Assembly (NCBI RefSeq): GCF_051401765.1
Contig: NC_135073.1
Location: forward strand, 1,550,001-1,614,000
DNA: 64,000 nt
Reading direction: 5' to 3'
Origin: Calliopsis andreniformis
Lineage: Eukaryota > Arthropoda > Insecta > Hymenoptera > Andrenidae
In this document: in pieces, positions 1-14,821 of the stretch
How positions within the stretch are numbered: the first letter of the stretch is position 1
Layout: the number at the start of each line of letters is the position of its first letter
Notes under the pieces: model-generated
The model's database searches: none
What the model saw: the letters and a program-made list of their open reading frames with translations, nothing else
Told to the model about the DNA's origin: nothing
Made by a program: the position numbers and the translations under genes

Positions 1-2
1 AG

Positions 3-298
3 ATGTTGAAGGTCACTGCCAATGCACTCCGACAGCAAATCATGAATCGTGAAGCTCGTAGATTGGACAAAGAGATAAAAGAAGTATTAGAAGACTATAG
101 TCAAGATACTGAAATAAAGCAAAAGTTATTGACTGGCAGACGAGTTACGTTAGCTGAGGAACTTAGTAAGTTTTTTCAATGTTACATACAATTTAAGTAT
201 ATTTCTACTATAACTATATTTATCTTTTATTGCAGAACGTGTTAGGCAAATTCAAGAAAAACTCGAGGAATTCATTCAGGCATTAAACAAAGAAAAAT
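3..298 (+). CDS. 3' end of an unidentified helical protein (partial)
   Basis: I do not recognise this protein. Two exon pieces are visible: 3-165, ending at the donor GTAAGT, and 236-298, after the acceptor TTGCAG and ending in TGA. The split codon (A|AA) restores one frame through the 70-base intron. The joined piece is about 74 residues, rich in K, E, R, Q and L, and should be helical, probably coiled coil (for example [14 protein letters not shown] and [16 protein letters not shown]). The window opens with AG directly before the first ATG, so that ATG may be internal and base 3 may be the start of an exon rather than of the gene. AATAAA signals at 509-514 and 849-854 fit a 3' UTR of 200-550 bases. 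Coding status is likely; identity is unknown. Confidence 0.65.
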
Positions 299-508
299 GA
301 AAGGAATGAATAGGAAAAAACAGGTACTGAAAAACTAGAGGTGTACATGTGTGATAAATGACGCAGTAGCCCTGGTGGCTTATGTATGAATGCTTAGGTA
401 TTAATTTATTTTTCTTATTTGCTGAGCGATGTAACACCAGATATTTACTAGTCGTTGATTTTTACAAGAAACTGTACAACAGAAAGTGATAAATGCAGTT
501 TGATTTTT

Positions 509-514
509 AATAAA
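509..514 (+). terminator. Candidate polyadenylation signal AATAAA
   Basis: This is the first AATAAA downstream of the TGA at 296-298. A second lies at 849-854 and could mark a longer 3' UTR. The sequence shows only the hexamer; use of either site is inferred. Confidence 0.4.
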
Positions 515-2907
515 TTTATAAAGCTAGCGCAACAATTGCAATTAACTGCTAATTATACATTTAACAATATTTTCGTAACAAATTTGTTCAAATGCAAGTA
601 TATTTCTTAATGTCAAGTTATCAGTCGTACCGAAACAAAAAAAATCTAAAATTTCTAATACTAACACTTCAGCTATATACGCATACATTAAATGGTGCGT
701 CTTTATGAAATAAAAAGAAATATATTTCATTCTTACACACGTTTATCATGTACATATAGGAAAATAGCAGTAATTATTACACCTTGTGTACATACTTCCG
801 CGTACATAACGGATGGAACAGACTTTGTATGGATAGCAAAATAATTGAAATAAAGGAGTAGAACCATAAGTAGTCGTTGTATTTAAATTGTGTTTTTTCA
901 GATAGATACATTTTAAAGCATTTTTAATTGAAATCGTTCAATAGATAATCAAAATAAAATATTTGTTCTAAGAAAATGAAAAAGATTATCCTAATTTGCA
1001 TTTAGTTTTCTCTTGATAGAAGTCTATGTAAACATTGTTAGATTGCTTCTTTCATTGTATGATTTGTTCTAAGAAATTTGTCATCAACATTTAGTAGATT
1101 TGTTCACTAGTTACTTGACTTGAAAGATAAGTTGTTTGTATAAAAGTGGCAGAGATTATTAAAATATGTAATTTATATTCTAGTACTTTTTCGTGTACTG
1201 TGAAATTTACAACTATAATTCGTAAAGGCATAATTTTACATATAATATGGTAGAAACATATTAAAAATATCCTTTTCGTTAAGATTTAATTGACAGTAGA
1301 AGTCGCTAGGTCTACTGATGGAAAACTACATTTTCCTGTTTAGTTCATTGTTAAATTCTGTGAAGACTAATAAGCTCTTTGCCTACTATCACAATGTAAT
1401 TACAATATTAATTAATAACAAATAATTTGTACTCGGTATTATCAATCAATTGCAATATCAGTTTTCCGTTAATGCCATTTGTTTTATGTTTATTTGTATT
1501 GTTAAGTTCAAATGATCTAAATATTATACTCGCGTATTGGTACAGTAAAAGAACTCAAAAAGGGAAATAGATTTCAACTTAAAAATTTAAATAACAGAAA
1601 TTTCTGTCACTACTTTCGCTTATCGTTTTTCTACTAGATCTTTTCTAGACTATGTCATTACTTTATAGAAATATAAATATTATTTTTAGTAATTAAGTAA
1701 CAAATTAGCATATTATAATAAATTTAATAAGTTAATTGATCAAAATTTGAAGTAAACTTGCACAGATGATATAAAAAAGTACTCAATTATAGAAATTGTG
1801 TATTGAATTATAATTGTTACCATGGGCAAAATGTGTAGTAAAAACATATGTTCGTTGGTAAACAATTAAATAGTAGCTAAAGTATAATTTTTGTTGAATT
1901 ATAGTTGCATTGTGATGATGGACAAAGGACTTAACTGTGAGTTAAAATATGTATCCTATTATTTTTGGTCCGAATGATATAATAAAATATCAATACATTT
2001 CATGAAAATTTGTAGTACCTTTGGATCATTTTAAAAATTGTATTGATCAAGGTGAGACAATTTTATTAAAATTACCGGCTACCTGAGAAAATACACGAAA
2101 TTAGTCTGTGATAATTTCACACCACTTATGCATGAGAAATGTCTTGATATGATTATATTATCTAGTAACGCATTAACGACGCAGGACTGATTTTATTCAA
2201 AATTTTATTCAACCTTATTTAGTATATTTGAGTATTTTCAGTACGCATGAATTCCTTTATATCTCACTGATATAAAATTAAATGATGTACATTTGGCAGG
2301 AATGTTCACTTTTTTCTTCTTCCTCATTGTTTACAATGTAAGTAACATCAGAATTGGACAGAATTTTACTTGACCTGAAGACCAGTCTAAGTGATACATA
2401 CCTAATATCTAGGTATGATAAATTTTTCATGGATGAGTTTCTGTAGAAATAATGTCTAACTCTGATCATTACCGTACACTTCTAGGGTTGATAAACCAGC
2501 AATAAATAGCGCAACACCTTTATAAATAGGGCTGTACCGATATATTGTTCTAAGTATAAACATTATGTATATATACAATTATTTGGTGGTACATCATTGG
2601 TAACACGAAGCGCAATGTTTCGCTGAAAATCAAGAGGAAAAAAGCGTTATTATCAAATGGACGAGGTAAACGACACTTTATCGTTTCTTTGTTTATCAAA
2701 TCCTTGATTAATTTCTAACGCATTGTTTCCCGGAAACATGTGTGTCGTTAACAGAACAGTGATAATTTGTACAATTACAGGGAGAACGCCCGTTTGCAAA
2801 ACTAGATCTCTTTGTTTAAAGATTATACTAGCGATAAAGAATATTCCAGAAAATGTGTAACCTTTGGTCAATGTTTCCTTTAAATCGGGAAAACTATCAC
2901 CACAGAA
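515..2907. other. Convergent intergenic region
   Basis: This is AT-rich DNA between the 3' end of the first gene (+) and the stop codon of the TMEM184C gene (-). It should contain both 3' UTRs. Only short open frames without family features are present, and I see no repeat, RNA gene or additional exon. Confidence 0.5.
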
Positions 2908-5900
2908 TTAAGTTTTTACTGCGTTACTAGTATCCTGCACGTCTGGAATCACGTCAAAACCAGCTACACCATCGTTTTGTCCAATATCTGCCGTATTATA
3001 ACTGGAAAAGGAACATGCTGGTGCACTTCTGGCTGTAACCACTGGTGCTTCTGGGAGGAGAGACGTACGCTCTGTAGCACTTCCCCAGGCTTGCTGATAA
3101 GCACTTCGACCACGTATCCTGCGACTTAGTGATGATCCTACTACACCTAGATGCTCTTTAATATCATTGTGTACATCAGACACGTCCCACATGGCCCTAT
3201 AAATTGTAATCGAGACGAATTTAAATAACTGGAAGTATTTCAAGTGTAGATAGACAAAGAATATTAATGTTTAAATTTTTGATTACCTAAATGCATCCCA
3301 CCATGCTTGACCTTGCGCTAAATTTACAAAAGGTTTATAGGTAAAACTGTAATGGTGAGCTACAGCTGCCAAAAACATTTCAATGCAAATTAGGAAATCC
3401 TGCAGTTTCGATGATATATTTCTGATATCATCTCTGTCATTTGTATTAAAGATACTTGATATGACATCAAAGTACACTAATAGTGCAATAATTACACCTT
3501 GACTATAAAATAAAAAAGAATAGGTTTGAATATGTATCTGTCGTATAAAATTTGCACAATATATAAATTTAAACTTACAAGAAAGAGAAGAAGACAACAG
3601 CTTTGATACACAAAAACTTGCCAATAGGCTTCATTGGTTTTAGGGCCTCTGCATTGGCACGATAGAAAAGTACTAAACAGTACATGGCAACGAATTGTGA
3701 CAAGTTATTTACAGCAATCATGTATGGAAAAGCTACATCTGTTCTGAATTCACCTTCTCCATATACTCCATTGATTTCACAAATACTGAAAAAATTCAGT
3801 TTTCATTATTAGCAATAAAAATAATTCTAGATCCTTATACTATTATAACAAATTTTGAAGATTCATTATATAAAATATGTACATGGATATTAAAGTTGAT
3901 ATAGGCCTAACAGCAGTGTATTGCAATATCCCATGTTTGCACATATGTACAAATTCTCTTCCCATCTCCCAATTAGGCAAACAACACAGAGGAAACATAT
4001 GATGTACTTGAGGAGACATTTCGAGTCTGTGCTCTAACTGACGATCCGCATCCAAATAGGCCAATAAATACATCATAAAATTGTATATTACATATGCCTC
4101 ATAACATTCTCTTAAACTGTCCACATATATACTACCCTCCGGATAAACTAAACCAAGCCACTGCATGAATTTAAAAGGTATTATTATAAAATGTAAAAAA
4201 GTTTTATTATGTATTTTAAAGAAACATAGGTGTATACATACAGCATTGACTGCATAAATTGGAACCATCCATAATATCCTAAAATGAGTAACGAATTTTA
4301 GTTAACTGAAATTGTTAATTGTATTCAATTTTTCTATTAAATTAATGAAAGAATGCACAAATACAACGAATTGTAATATTTAATGAAATCATTGTACTGC
4401 ATCACATGTTACTATAGTTTCTTAAAACTTCTGTAGCTTATACTTTAATGTTTTCTTATTATTTTTGCACATTCAAGAAAATTGTTGAAAACTTTATTAA
4501 AAGACAAGAAAAAATAGATTATTTCAGGTATTTAACTTTCATATAGCTGTGTATTTTCAGAACATTTAATATACAATCATATTAGATTGATTTTTACATG
4601 AAAACTATAAAAAATAGTTTAAAAAGTTATATAAATAAATTTAGAGTTTAATAGAGTTTAATATTTTTTTAAGAGTTTAATATTGTTTTCATTTGATATC
4701 ATAAAAATTATTAATTTATATTTAATATCATAAAAAATTACTTATTAAATTTCAAATATAAGTTTATAACGTATAAACTTGCTTGAATTCATAATTCTTA
4801 ACATTGTATACATATTAATATCTCAAGTACATTCAATAACAATTAATCTTGTCAATTATTAAGTGCAAATGAAATTTTATCTGAACTTAATAAGAAAGTG
4901 ACCTTTGATTTGTTTAGCTGTATCAGTCATAATATTATCTCCATTTGAAGTGTTTCATCTATTTTCTAACTGCAGCTGAAAATACACAATTTTATTCTTC
5001 TTGTGCTATATAAATTTCACTTACAAAGTACACAATAAAAAACTAGATCAAATACAAAATCCTTTTGAACATTTATTAAATATTAAAATATATTATTATT
5101 ATTTTCATATTGCGATGAAAGATTTATTTTAATCAACTTTGATAATGTATAGAATTTGAAAACCATACAAAGTAAATTTACTATTATTAATATCCATACA
5201 TGTGTTTGACTCTTGACCTTTACCTTATCAAAGATCAATCAATAAGGTTCTTTGACCTTGATGTTTTAAGAAAAATGTATACTATATTATAATTACAGAC
5301 AATAGTCTATTCATGACAATACTACTATAAAGTATTTAATTCAATACACAAGGTAGTTACAGGAAAGGATTTAGTTGATTATTAATTTTCTTAGATACAA
5401 ATTTTGTGTTTTGTAAACCAACATTTTTTATATATCTCTGATTTGAACTGAATTTCATAAATATAAAAGTAGAACTGTTTTTACTTGTTCTTAGAGGCTA
5501 TTATTTCACAAAGCAGGAAGCTTTATTTAAATTATAAAAAAGACTACTTCAAAAAAATATTGTTTTATACAACCATTACTAATCAGGAAAAGAAGAACAT
5601 AAAATATTTTTGCAAACATGAACGCACATTATTTTTACAACACATTAATTTCTTAACTTACCTTATTATATACTTTTGCAGCCTGGGTTGAGTATAATAT
5701 ATCATGTGTTGAACAATTTCATAAAAAGCAATAGGTAATGCAAGCAGCACAAATGCACCTCCCACAAGTGCACCTTGATCTTGCTCTTGGAAACCATTTC
5801 TAATAGAGTTAGCTAACAAAATCGGCACCAAAATTACAATAAGGAGTGCGTACAGGCAAGTCAGAACTGGCAAAATCCATAGTCTCCAGCGTCGACAAAT

Positions 5901-5909
5901 TGAAGCCAT
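2908..5909 (-). CDS. TMEM184C: TMEM184C-like seven-pass membrane protein
   Basis: Six coding exons join in one frame: complement of 5662-5909, 4242-4278, 3883-4160, 3579-3785, 3287-3502 and 2908-3196. All have GT-AG borders and compatible phases, giving 424 aa, close to the roughly 440 aa of vertebrate TMEM184C. It belongs to the TMEM184/organic solute transporter alpha family. Diagnostic stretches are YTQPRLQKYIIRILWMVPIY across the exon 1-2 junction, RECYEAYVIYNFM in exon 3, GKFLCIKAVVF in exon 4, QDFLICIEMFLAAVAHHYSF in exon 5 and AMWDVSDVHNDI at the start of exon 6. Seven hydrophobic segments are expected, and the C-terminal tail is Ser/Ala-rich. I chose ATG 5907-5909 because MASICRRWRLW aligns with the family N-terminus; the longer frame would need a GTG and has a stop just upstream. 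Exon 2 is only 37 bases. The biochemical role of the family is poorly known. Confidence 0.95.
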
Positions 5910-6003
5910 ATCACTTGGTGAGATTGAAACGGACCGACGAAGTATCACATAATTTATCAGTCAAATCAACTTGAACTTTTCAAAGCGCAAACAATAATAT
6001 TTG

Positions 6004-6019
6004 TTTGTCGCGCGACAAA
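6004..6019. promoter_or_regulatory. 16-bp perfect palindrome TTTGTCGCGCGACAAA
   Basis: A perfect palindrome with a CG-rich centre lies about 95 bases upstream of the TMEM184C start codon in otherwise AT-rich DNA. Its position fits a core-promoter protein-binding site, but I cannot name the factor. Confidence 0.4.
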
Positions 6020-6034
6020 CCGCTTTTGATTTTG

Positions 6035-6042
6035 TCACGTGA
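6035..6042. promoter_or_regulatory. Palindromic E-box TCACGTGA (MITF/TFE or USF type)
   Basis: This 8-bp perfect palindrome lies about 125 bases upstream of the TMEM184C start codon. TCACGTGA is the preferred site of MiT/TFE and USF bHLH-Zip factors. The sequence shows only the motif; binding is inferred. Confidence 0.4.
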
Positions 6043-6419
6043 ACATAAATCCTTTCGCTATAGGTTATGGTGAACCTTAATGTAGTTACACGTACAGAAC
6101 AGATGGGTGCATTTAAACGCTCCAAACGTCGGTGTTCCCATCGAATACGAAGAAAGCAAAACACTTTTTTGTTGGATGAGCTTGTTTCGCGTCTCTCAAT
6201 GCAACAATTCCAGCAAAGGCGTAAACATGGCAAACGCGTAATAACGTGTTAAAAAAAATCATAACAACCCTGCCAGACACTGAATCGTTGATCAACCAAC
6301 GAGTCAGCTGACGATGACAGTACAAAAGGGGGGAAATCTCTTTTTGCACCTTTGCGCTTACAATCTATATTCAGTAGTTCTAATACGCGCAATGATCAGC
6401 AATGATCAGCCGTGGTATT

Positions 6420-7180
6420 AATTGCATTTATTCGAATTTTTCACAAATTTATTTATTTATTTAAAAGAGAAAATTTATTATATTACTTATTATAATAAAT
6501 CTAATAAATTATTAGGAAACAACAGAAGTAATTGACAATTTACTTTATTTATTTATTTACAGCTCTTGCTAATGCTCAAATCGTTCAATATCCGAATCAA
6601 GAATAAATACTCTAAACATGTATAATTTATTTAAATAATTATATAAATATATTTATTTATTTAATTATTTATTTAAATAATTATTTAAATAATAAACATT
6701 CACTCATTTATTTTTTATGTTGACGAATAAAAGGTTATTTTTATTTGTTATTATTTGAATATTATTGTAAACATTTACTTAAAATAATATTATAAGGATT
6801 TCTCAAATTTAAAAATATATCGATTTAAAACAAATTATTTAAAATAATACACTTTGCTTTATAGCAAAAAAATTGCGTAAATGTAAGTATACTAATTTGA
6901 AATTTTACAATATATACATGTGTATCAACATAAGTATGGTACTCCTTTCCCGGAAGTGTTCGTTTTTCATTAGATAAATTATTGCTATAAATATTATTGC
7001 TTCGGAAAACTAGCAAGAAACTCCTTATTATTATTTAATCTTGGAGATTCACAGAAAGTAGTCGTATTGAGGATTGGTATCATATATGTCTAAGAATGAA
7101 TAATAATTGAAAATACTCGTTAACAATATTTAAAAAAGAGAAAATTATTTAAAGAGGTGGAGATCGTGACGAGGAAAATT
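6420..7180. repeat. AT-rich block with ATTT-type simple repeats
   Basis: Most of this stretch is A or T, with short imperfect runs of ATTTATTTATTT and AATAATTATTTAAAT (notably 6450-6475, 6540-6560 and 6640-6700). It separates the GC-richer promoter-proximal segments of the two divergent genes. No gene is seen. Confidence 0.6.
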
Positions 7181-7672
7181 CTAGTGTTTTTAGAAGTTTA
7201 ACGTTGGTGTCGATGTGAAAGATTCATGCGGAAGACGAAAAAGCTACATCCGTTCTAATGGCGTCAAGACCCAAGCACTGTTGTCACATTTTGTCCTACA
7301 GTGTTTCAATATTTTGCTTTGTTTATGTCGTTCAATTTTCGCGAGAAGAATTCAAGAAATCCATCCGAGCTTGCGAAGGTCGGTACAAGGAGGTCGGAGA
7401 AGATCGCCTTTCTCCTTGCACAATAAATTAAACGGCAAGAGAAATTTTCTGTGAGCTTCGGGTGCAGTGACCTTGATTTTGCTGTCATTTCTAAAGCATG
7501 CAAGTGCGCGAAATTTGAATTCTGTTTTTGCGTTCAGTCGATAAAGATAAGAAATAAATAATCCCTGTATTTTTTATTTTTCATTATTAACTATTGGAAA
7601 CATTTATTAATTTGCATTGGTGTTAATTGCAGTTTTTAATCAAATTGAATACATTTTTTATTTTGGTTGCAG

Positions 7673-7754
7673 GCACAAGCAGCTAGCTTTTTTAAATGGA
7701 AAGGAAATAATCATAGAAAAGATTTTCTCAGTTTAGCAGTTGACATAAATAATT
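7673..7754 (+). other. 5' UTR part of the zinc-finger gene's first coding exon
   Basis: A pyrimidine-rich tract ending TTGGTTGCAG (acceptor AG 7671-7672) precedes the ATG at 7755, so the start codon lies inside a spliced exon. At least one non-coding exon should lie upstream, probably in the GC-richer 7190-7500 segment, but I cannot fix its donor. Confidence 0.5.
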
Positions 7755-10310
<2,556 letters not shown>

Positions 10311-10829
10311 CATCTACTGGGATAAAGTTGAAGGTTATGGTTGTATTGTAATACATAATAGTATAAAGTAATACGAAAGGTCTGCACAAAGGTAATGCTT
10401 TGTGAAGCCACAGACCTTTCTTGTAAATGACTGATCAAAGTGCTATATATCTACGCACTGCCTATATAATGTGCATATAGTGTACTTTCCAGTTTCTCTG
10501 CCATATGCTTTTTAAAAAAGCGCAAGTCGTAATTGATATAGCGTTTAACTTTTTTCAAGACTGTTTTTAGCAGAAAATTTGTGAAAGTACAAACCAGAAG
10601 GAAAATCCTAAAAGCTTATATAATTACATAAAAATATACATATACTGTACTATAATTAACAGTAATCGAGGTAATACTGTACATGTACATTTTTAAATTT
10701 AGGTAAATTAGCCGATTTATATCGCAAATCGTCGTGGAAAAATATATTTTTTACATGGAGACATTTATAGAAATACTGTGGTCCACTTTTTATTGCATTC
10801 GTCGTAGACAAAAAGATTGTAGTTCAGTC
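10311..10829. other. Convergent 3' region between zinc-finger gene and BBS7
   Basis: About 520 bases lie between the two stop codons. The region should contain the 3' UTRs of both genes, which may overlap. No AATAAA was found on the plus strand shortly after the zinc-finger stop; the minus strand has one at 10789-10794. No other feature is seen. Confidence 0.5.
10789..10794 (-). terminator. Candidate polyadenylation signal of BBS7
   Basis: AATAAA on the minus strand, 36 bases past the BBS7 stop codon, which would give a very short 3' UTR. Confidence 0.5.
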
Positions 10830-13800
10830 TTAGATAATCAAAGGTGTTGAAGATGGTGCAGGCACCGTATTATTTGTATCAATGAAAACTTGTAAAAGTT
10901 GAGCCAAGTCCCTGGATTCGAGTGCTGTATTGAGCCTTTCAGCAGCATCCTTACTATTGATTCTGAAATGTATAGGATGTATATATAAAATGCAATAATT
11001 TGTCCAATATTTTTAACTTTTTAAAAACAGCTTTTTAAAATTGTTTTTGTTTTTAACAAATGTAAATACAGAATAGAGATTTTAGCCTATTACAAATAGA
11101 ATAATCAATGAATAATATCAACAAAATTATTATCAATTATATGTATCATTTATTTTTCCTATGTCGTATTTTAAGTTATGTTCCTAGATATGTTTTTTAT
11201 TATAATTTATATAACATAGTTTACAACATAAAGTGATCGATATTTCAGATAAAAATTAGGATGAAAAATGTTGACCTAAATTTAAATTTATATTAAAATA
11301 AATAAGTAATGTTTTTAAGTACATATATACATTGAGAAATTTACGAAAAACAAAACTGAGGTACAAGATTTTGTTCATTAAAAATAAGTTTCGCAAGTTA
11401 ATAGGTAAAAGACAGATGTTAATTGTAATATATTGTCAATATATATCATATTATTTATATTTATTAATGCATTACCTGCGAGACCGTTTAGCTCTCTCCC
11501 AATCAACGTAAAGATCAGTAACGACTGCATGTAGCCTGTCTAAAATTTCATTATCTTTTGCCATTTGTGCCTTAATTTCTGATTCTGTTTGTATCAACTC
11601 TTGGTATTCAGAGCATAAATTGTCTTTTGAATTTTCTTTCAATTCCCATGCTTCAAGTGCATTTAAAATCTTTACTTTTGTAATTAACTCGTAGGCAGCA
11701 TTTAATCGTGGAAGAATTAACTGCAATACCCTTGTTATGCTGCCCTCCACAACGTCTATAAAGATATGTTATGTTACTAATTCTTTTTATATTTTGTTTG
11801 TTATAGTTTACAAATTTTTAACGTTTTTGTTATAGAGTAGTTAAGGTTTGCACACAGAAATAACGCACCACAAAATACGTCTAACTTGATTTTCCTCTTT
11901 GTTGCTTCTCGGGTTAATATATCTCTGAGAATTATGATACTTGATATGTTTTCTCCAAAAATAACAGCATTTCCTTTTCTGAGAATTATTAAGTGTAAAC
12001 TTTAAAATAATCAAATGCAAAATTTACAAATTAAAAAACTTACTTATATGTGCACTTTAAGGTAGTGCCTATGAAAGATGAAATATATGTCAATGTAGCT
12101 TCACTTTCTTGCAAATGAGGCCTTTCAGGAATATCAGGTAAAGCTAATGAAAGCCAAGCATGCATCTGAAGTATGTATAAAAGTATTTAGACCCTGCAGC
12201 AATATTGTTTGGTAAACATAAACTTACTTCTGCAACAGTGAAGCTTCCAATTAATCTTAATTCATTAAAGGGTCCTCCAGGAGACTCTATACTATTATCA
12301 TCATGTTGTCTCACATGAAGAGAAAGGGCGCATATAGGTATTGATATTCTGCGACAACACTTTGGTTGTACCTAAAGTACAAAAGATTCTTATGTATTTA
12401 CTTCATATTTCTAAAAACAATTGAAGATATACCTGTGAAGTCACATAAACGTGTAAAGTGCCTGGTTGGCCTTCTATAGTTCTTAATCTCATTTCAAGAT
12501 GATTAACGTTCACCTGTTAAAACAGTAACTCAATTATAAAGTTCTATAAATATTGTCAATTGTTTATAATATTTTTAAACTCACTTGACAACGGTAAGTA
12601 GCAAGAACAAAATTCCCTTCTCTAGGGTTACACATTGAGAGACTTACTACTGCACTATTGCTTTCTACATCCAATAATTCTATTGGTGTATCTGATTGTA
12701 TTAAGATATTATCAATTGGTGTATCAAGTTCTACAGAAAGTGAGTATGATGCATCTTCTTTATTCAAAATCATTCTGGGAACAGTGTTTAATTTGATTGT
12801 CAATAGACTATGTAGATGTAGATATTAATTCCTATGATGATTTACTTATATAATACGATTTGACCAAGAATGATTACCTATGATTTATTGATAAAATTAG
12901 TGGCGCCAAAGGATCAATTGTAAAAGTAGCTGCCTCTTTTTCTTCATTGAGTTTTTCCTGTAGCTGTTGTATCTCCATCTTCAACTTTGCTAACCCATCA
13001 CTTTGATCAGTTTCCAGAAGTCCAGGTGGTCTAGTTGTCAAACCAAATATTCGTCCTGAATATGTCGTAACTAGAACTTCAGGATATCCTGCAGCACCAA
13101 TTATTCCACCTCCTATTGAAGTGATACTTTCATTGGCATTCTAAAAGATAGATATTTAGAAAAACATTTACATTGTTAAAAACTTCTTTCTGTGTAATAG
13201 TAAATTTGTTATAGTTCAAATTTTAAACAAGACAAGGAAAAATGCAGAAACATAAAAGAAGCTAAGAAGAGATGAAAGGAGGCAGAAAGGATATAATAAA
13301 GCAGATAAAAGATTTTAGAAAATAAAACTTACGTAACGGTAGCGAAGAGAAGATTGTATATCCTCTTCAGGAAAAGTGTAGATTTCAATAGTACCATCTT
13401 GTCGACCCACAAGTATATCTGGGCCATCTTGTAATTCATACATATCCAAAGATGTGATTTCAGAGCCTGTCATATTCAGTAGCCAAGTGATTCTTAAAGT
13501 TTTATTACCTTGAAGAACTAATAATCCTACCTTGCCATCTATAGTACCAACTAGAACACGTTCTTTAGATTCTACGTTGCCTTCTCTATAAAAGTACAAA
13601 GAATATCAATGTGTTACTTGAAGTGAAACATATCTGGACCTCGGAGCCAGAGTCTAGTAAGTTCACTTATTTTCTGTGTAATATACTTGGTCCTTCGGTC
13701 CAGATATATATTTTATAAACAGCTAAATGTAAAATAATTAAATATTAAAAACCTGTACAAGGATAGCACAGTAGGTACACTTGGAAGTCTAAGGACTACT

Positions 13801-14588
13801 GGACTTTTTGTAGTATGCAGAACTCGTATCTGCAGGAGATAAAGTTTAGCAGTAATTGAGTAAGTTCAAATTTTTAATAAAATTTCCTAACATTGAAAAA
13901 TTGTACAATGCACAGCATTATGATAAGTTAATTTCTTACAGCACAATCACCGCAAGCAAGAATTGCATAGACAGTAGTTCCTTCAGCAGGCAAAAGTACA
14001 ACATCATATAAGATTTCACCTGCTAAGTAGGAGTCAGCATCTTTGCATTCATGATATCTATGATATAAATCTCTGGCACAAGCTGCAAGATCTGGACCAA
14101 GTACATACCTACCAAATTAAAGAAATATGGTGAAATATAAATTCGTAAATTATGTAACACGTAAACTCACATTGCAGATATGGGATCTATAAGATTTGTA
14201 TCAAACTCTAAAAATAGTTTTCCTTTCTTTGTGAAACCTTTTACAGTATTTCCATATGCTATAAATATTTTATCACGCGCATTACCACCTAGAACTAGTT
14301 TGCTGATTTTTGGTCCTGGTAGAGATTTGAACGATATTTGTAGTTCTCCTTTTTTCATTCCTATATTGAAGATCAGTATAAAGTAAAATTGCTTAAAGTA
14401 TAAGATTTTAATCAATTTTTAAACATAAAATTTATATGATCTTAACCATAGACATGAAGGACACCATCATGATCAGCGACAGCAAATTTTTGTGTTTGTC
14501 TGTGCTCTGTAGCTGAGAAAATTTTTGTTGTACCTCTAGATGTGACACCTACAGCTGCATAATCTATTCTTGATAATGGTAGAGTCAT
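10830..14588 (-). CDS. BBS7: Bardet-Biedl syndrome 7 protein, BBSome subunit
   Basis: Thirteen coding exons join in one frame: complement of 14447-14588, 14171-14360, 13940-14108, 13753-13829, 13333-13585, 12878-13140, 12585-12774, 12433-12513, 12228-12371, 12044-12165, 11869-11978, 11476-11755 and 10830-10962. The product is 717 aa; human BBS7 is 715 aa. Recognisable stretches are [20 protein letters not shown] (N-terminal beta-propeller), [64 protein letters not shown] and [13 protein letters not shown] coiled coil ([20 protein letters not shown]) joins the propeller to the C-terminal half. BBS7 is part of the BBSome coat that moves membrane proteins in cilia. The donor of exon 11 (GTGCGT) was chosen by phase and alignment and is the least certain border. 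The gene looks intact, and in insects it should be used mainly in ciliated sensory neurons and perhaps sperm. Confidence 0.97.
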
Positions 14589-14786
14589 TTTAGAAAGCAA
14601 AACTTTAGATATTATTATAGATTTATTAAATCAGAATTTGTTTTTTTTTTCTTCAATAGTGAACAAACTGTATAAATTAAAGTCTAAAGTAAGTTTTAGA
14701 AGAAAGAAGAAAATAAAACACTGTATTATGATGTGCAGGATTTTCCTTAAAACATTGTTTTCAGTAATACTGTAGTATATTTTCGT

Positions 14787-14798
14787 CGCACATGCGCG
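14787..14798. promoter_or_regulatory. NRF1-like site CGCACATGCGCG
   Basis: It matches the NRF1/Ewg consensus YGCGCAYGCGCR at 11 of 12 positions and lies about 200 bases upstream of the BBS7 start codon in AT-rich DNA. It sits next to the X-box-like motif. Function is inferred from motif and position. Confidence 0.45.
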
Positions 14799-14807
14799 AC
14801 AATCAAT

Positions 14808-14821
14808 TTAACCATAGCAAC
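14808..14821. promoter_or_regulatory. X-box-like (RFX) motif upstream of BBS7
   Basis: TTAACCATAGCAAC matches the RFX X-box consensus RYYNYYATRRNRAC at 12 of 14 positions, with a perfect right half (CCATAGCAAC). It lies about 220 bases upstream of the BBS7 ATG. RFX factors are the established regulators of BBS genes in worms, flies and vertebrates. Confidence 0.55.

Noticed and set aside
5910..5948. Longer N-terminus for TMEM184C
   Set aside because: It would need a GTG start, an in-frame stop lies close upstream, and the family N-terminus aligns with the ATG at 5907-5909.
6067..6252. Plus-strand open frame of 61 codons in the TMEM184C promoter
   Set aside because: Arg/Lys-rich without family features and overlapping promoter motifs; a chance frame.
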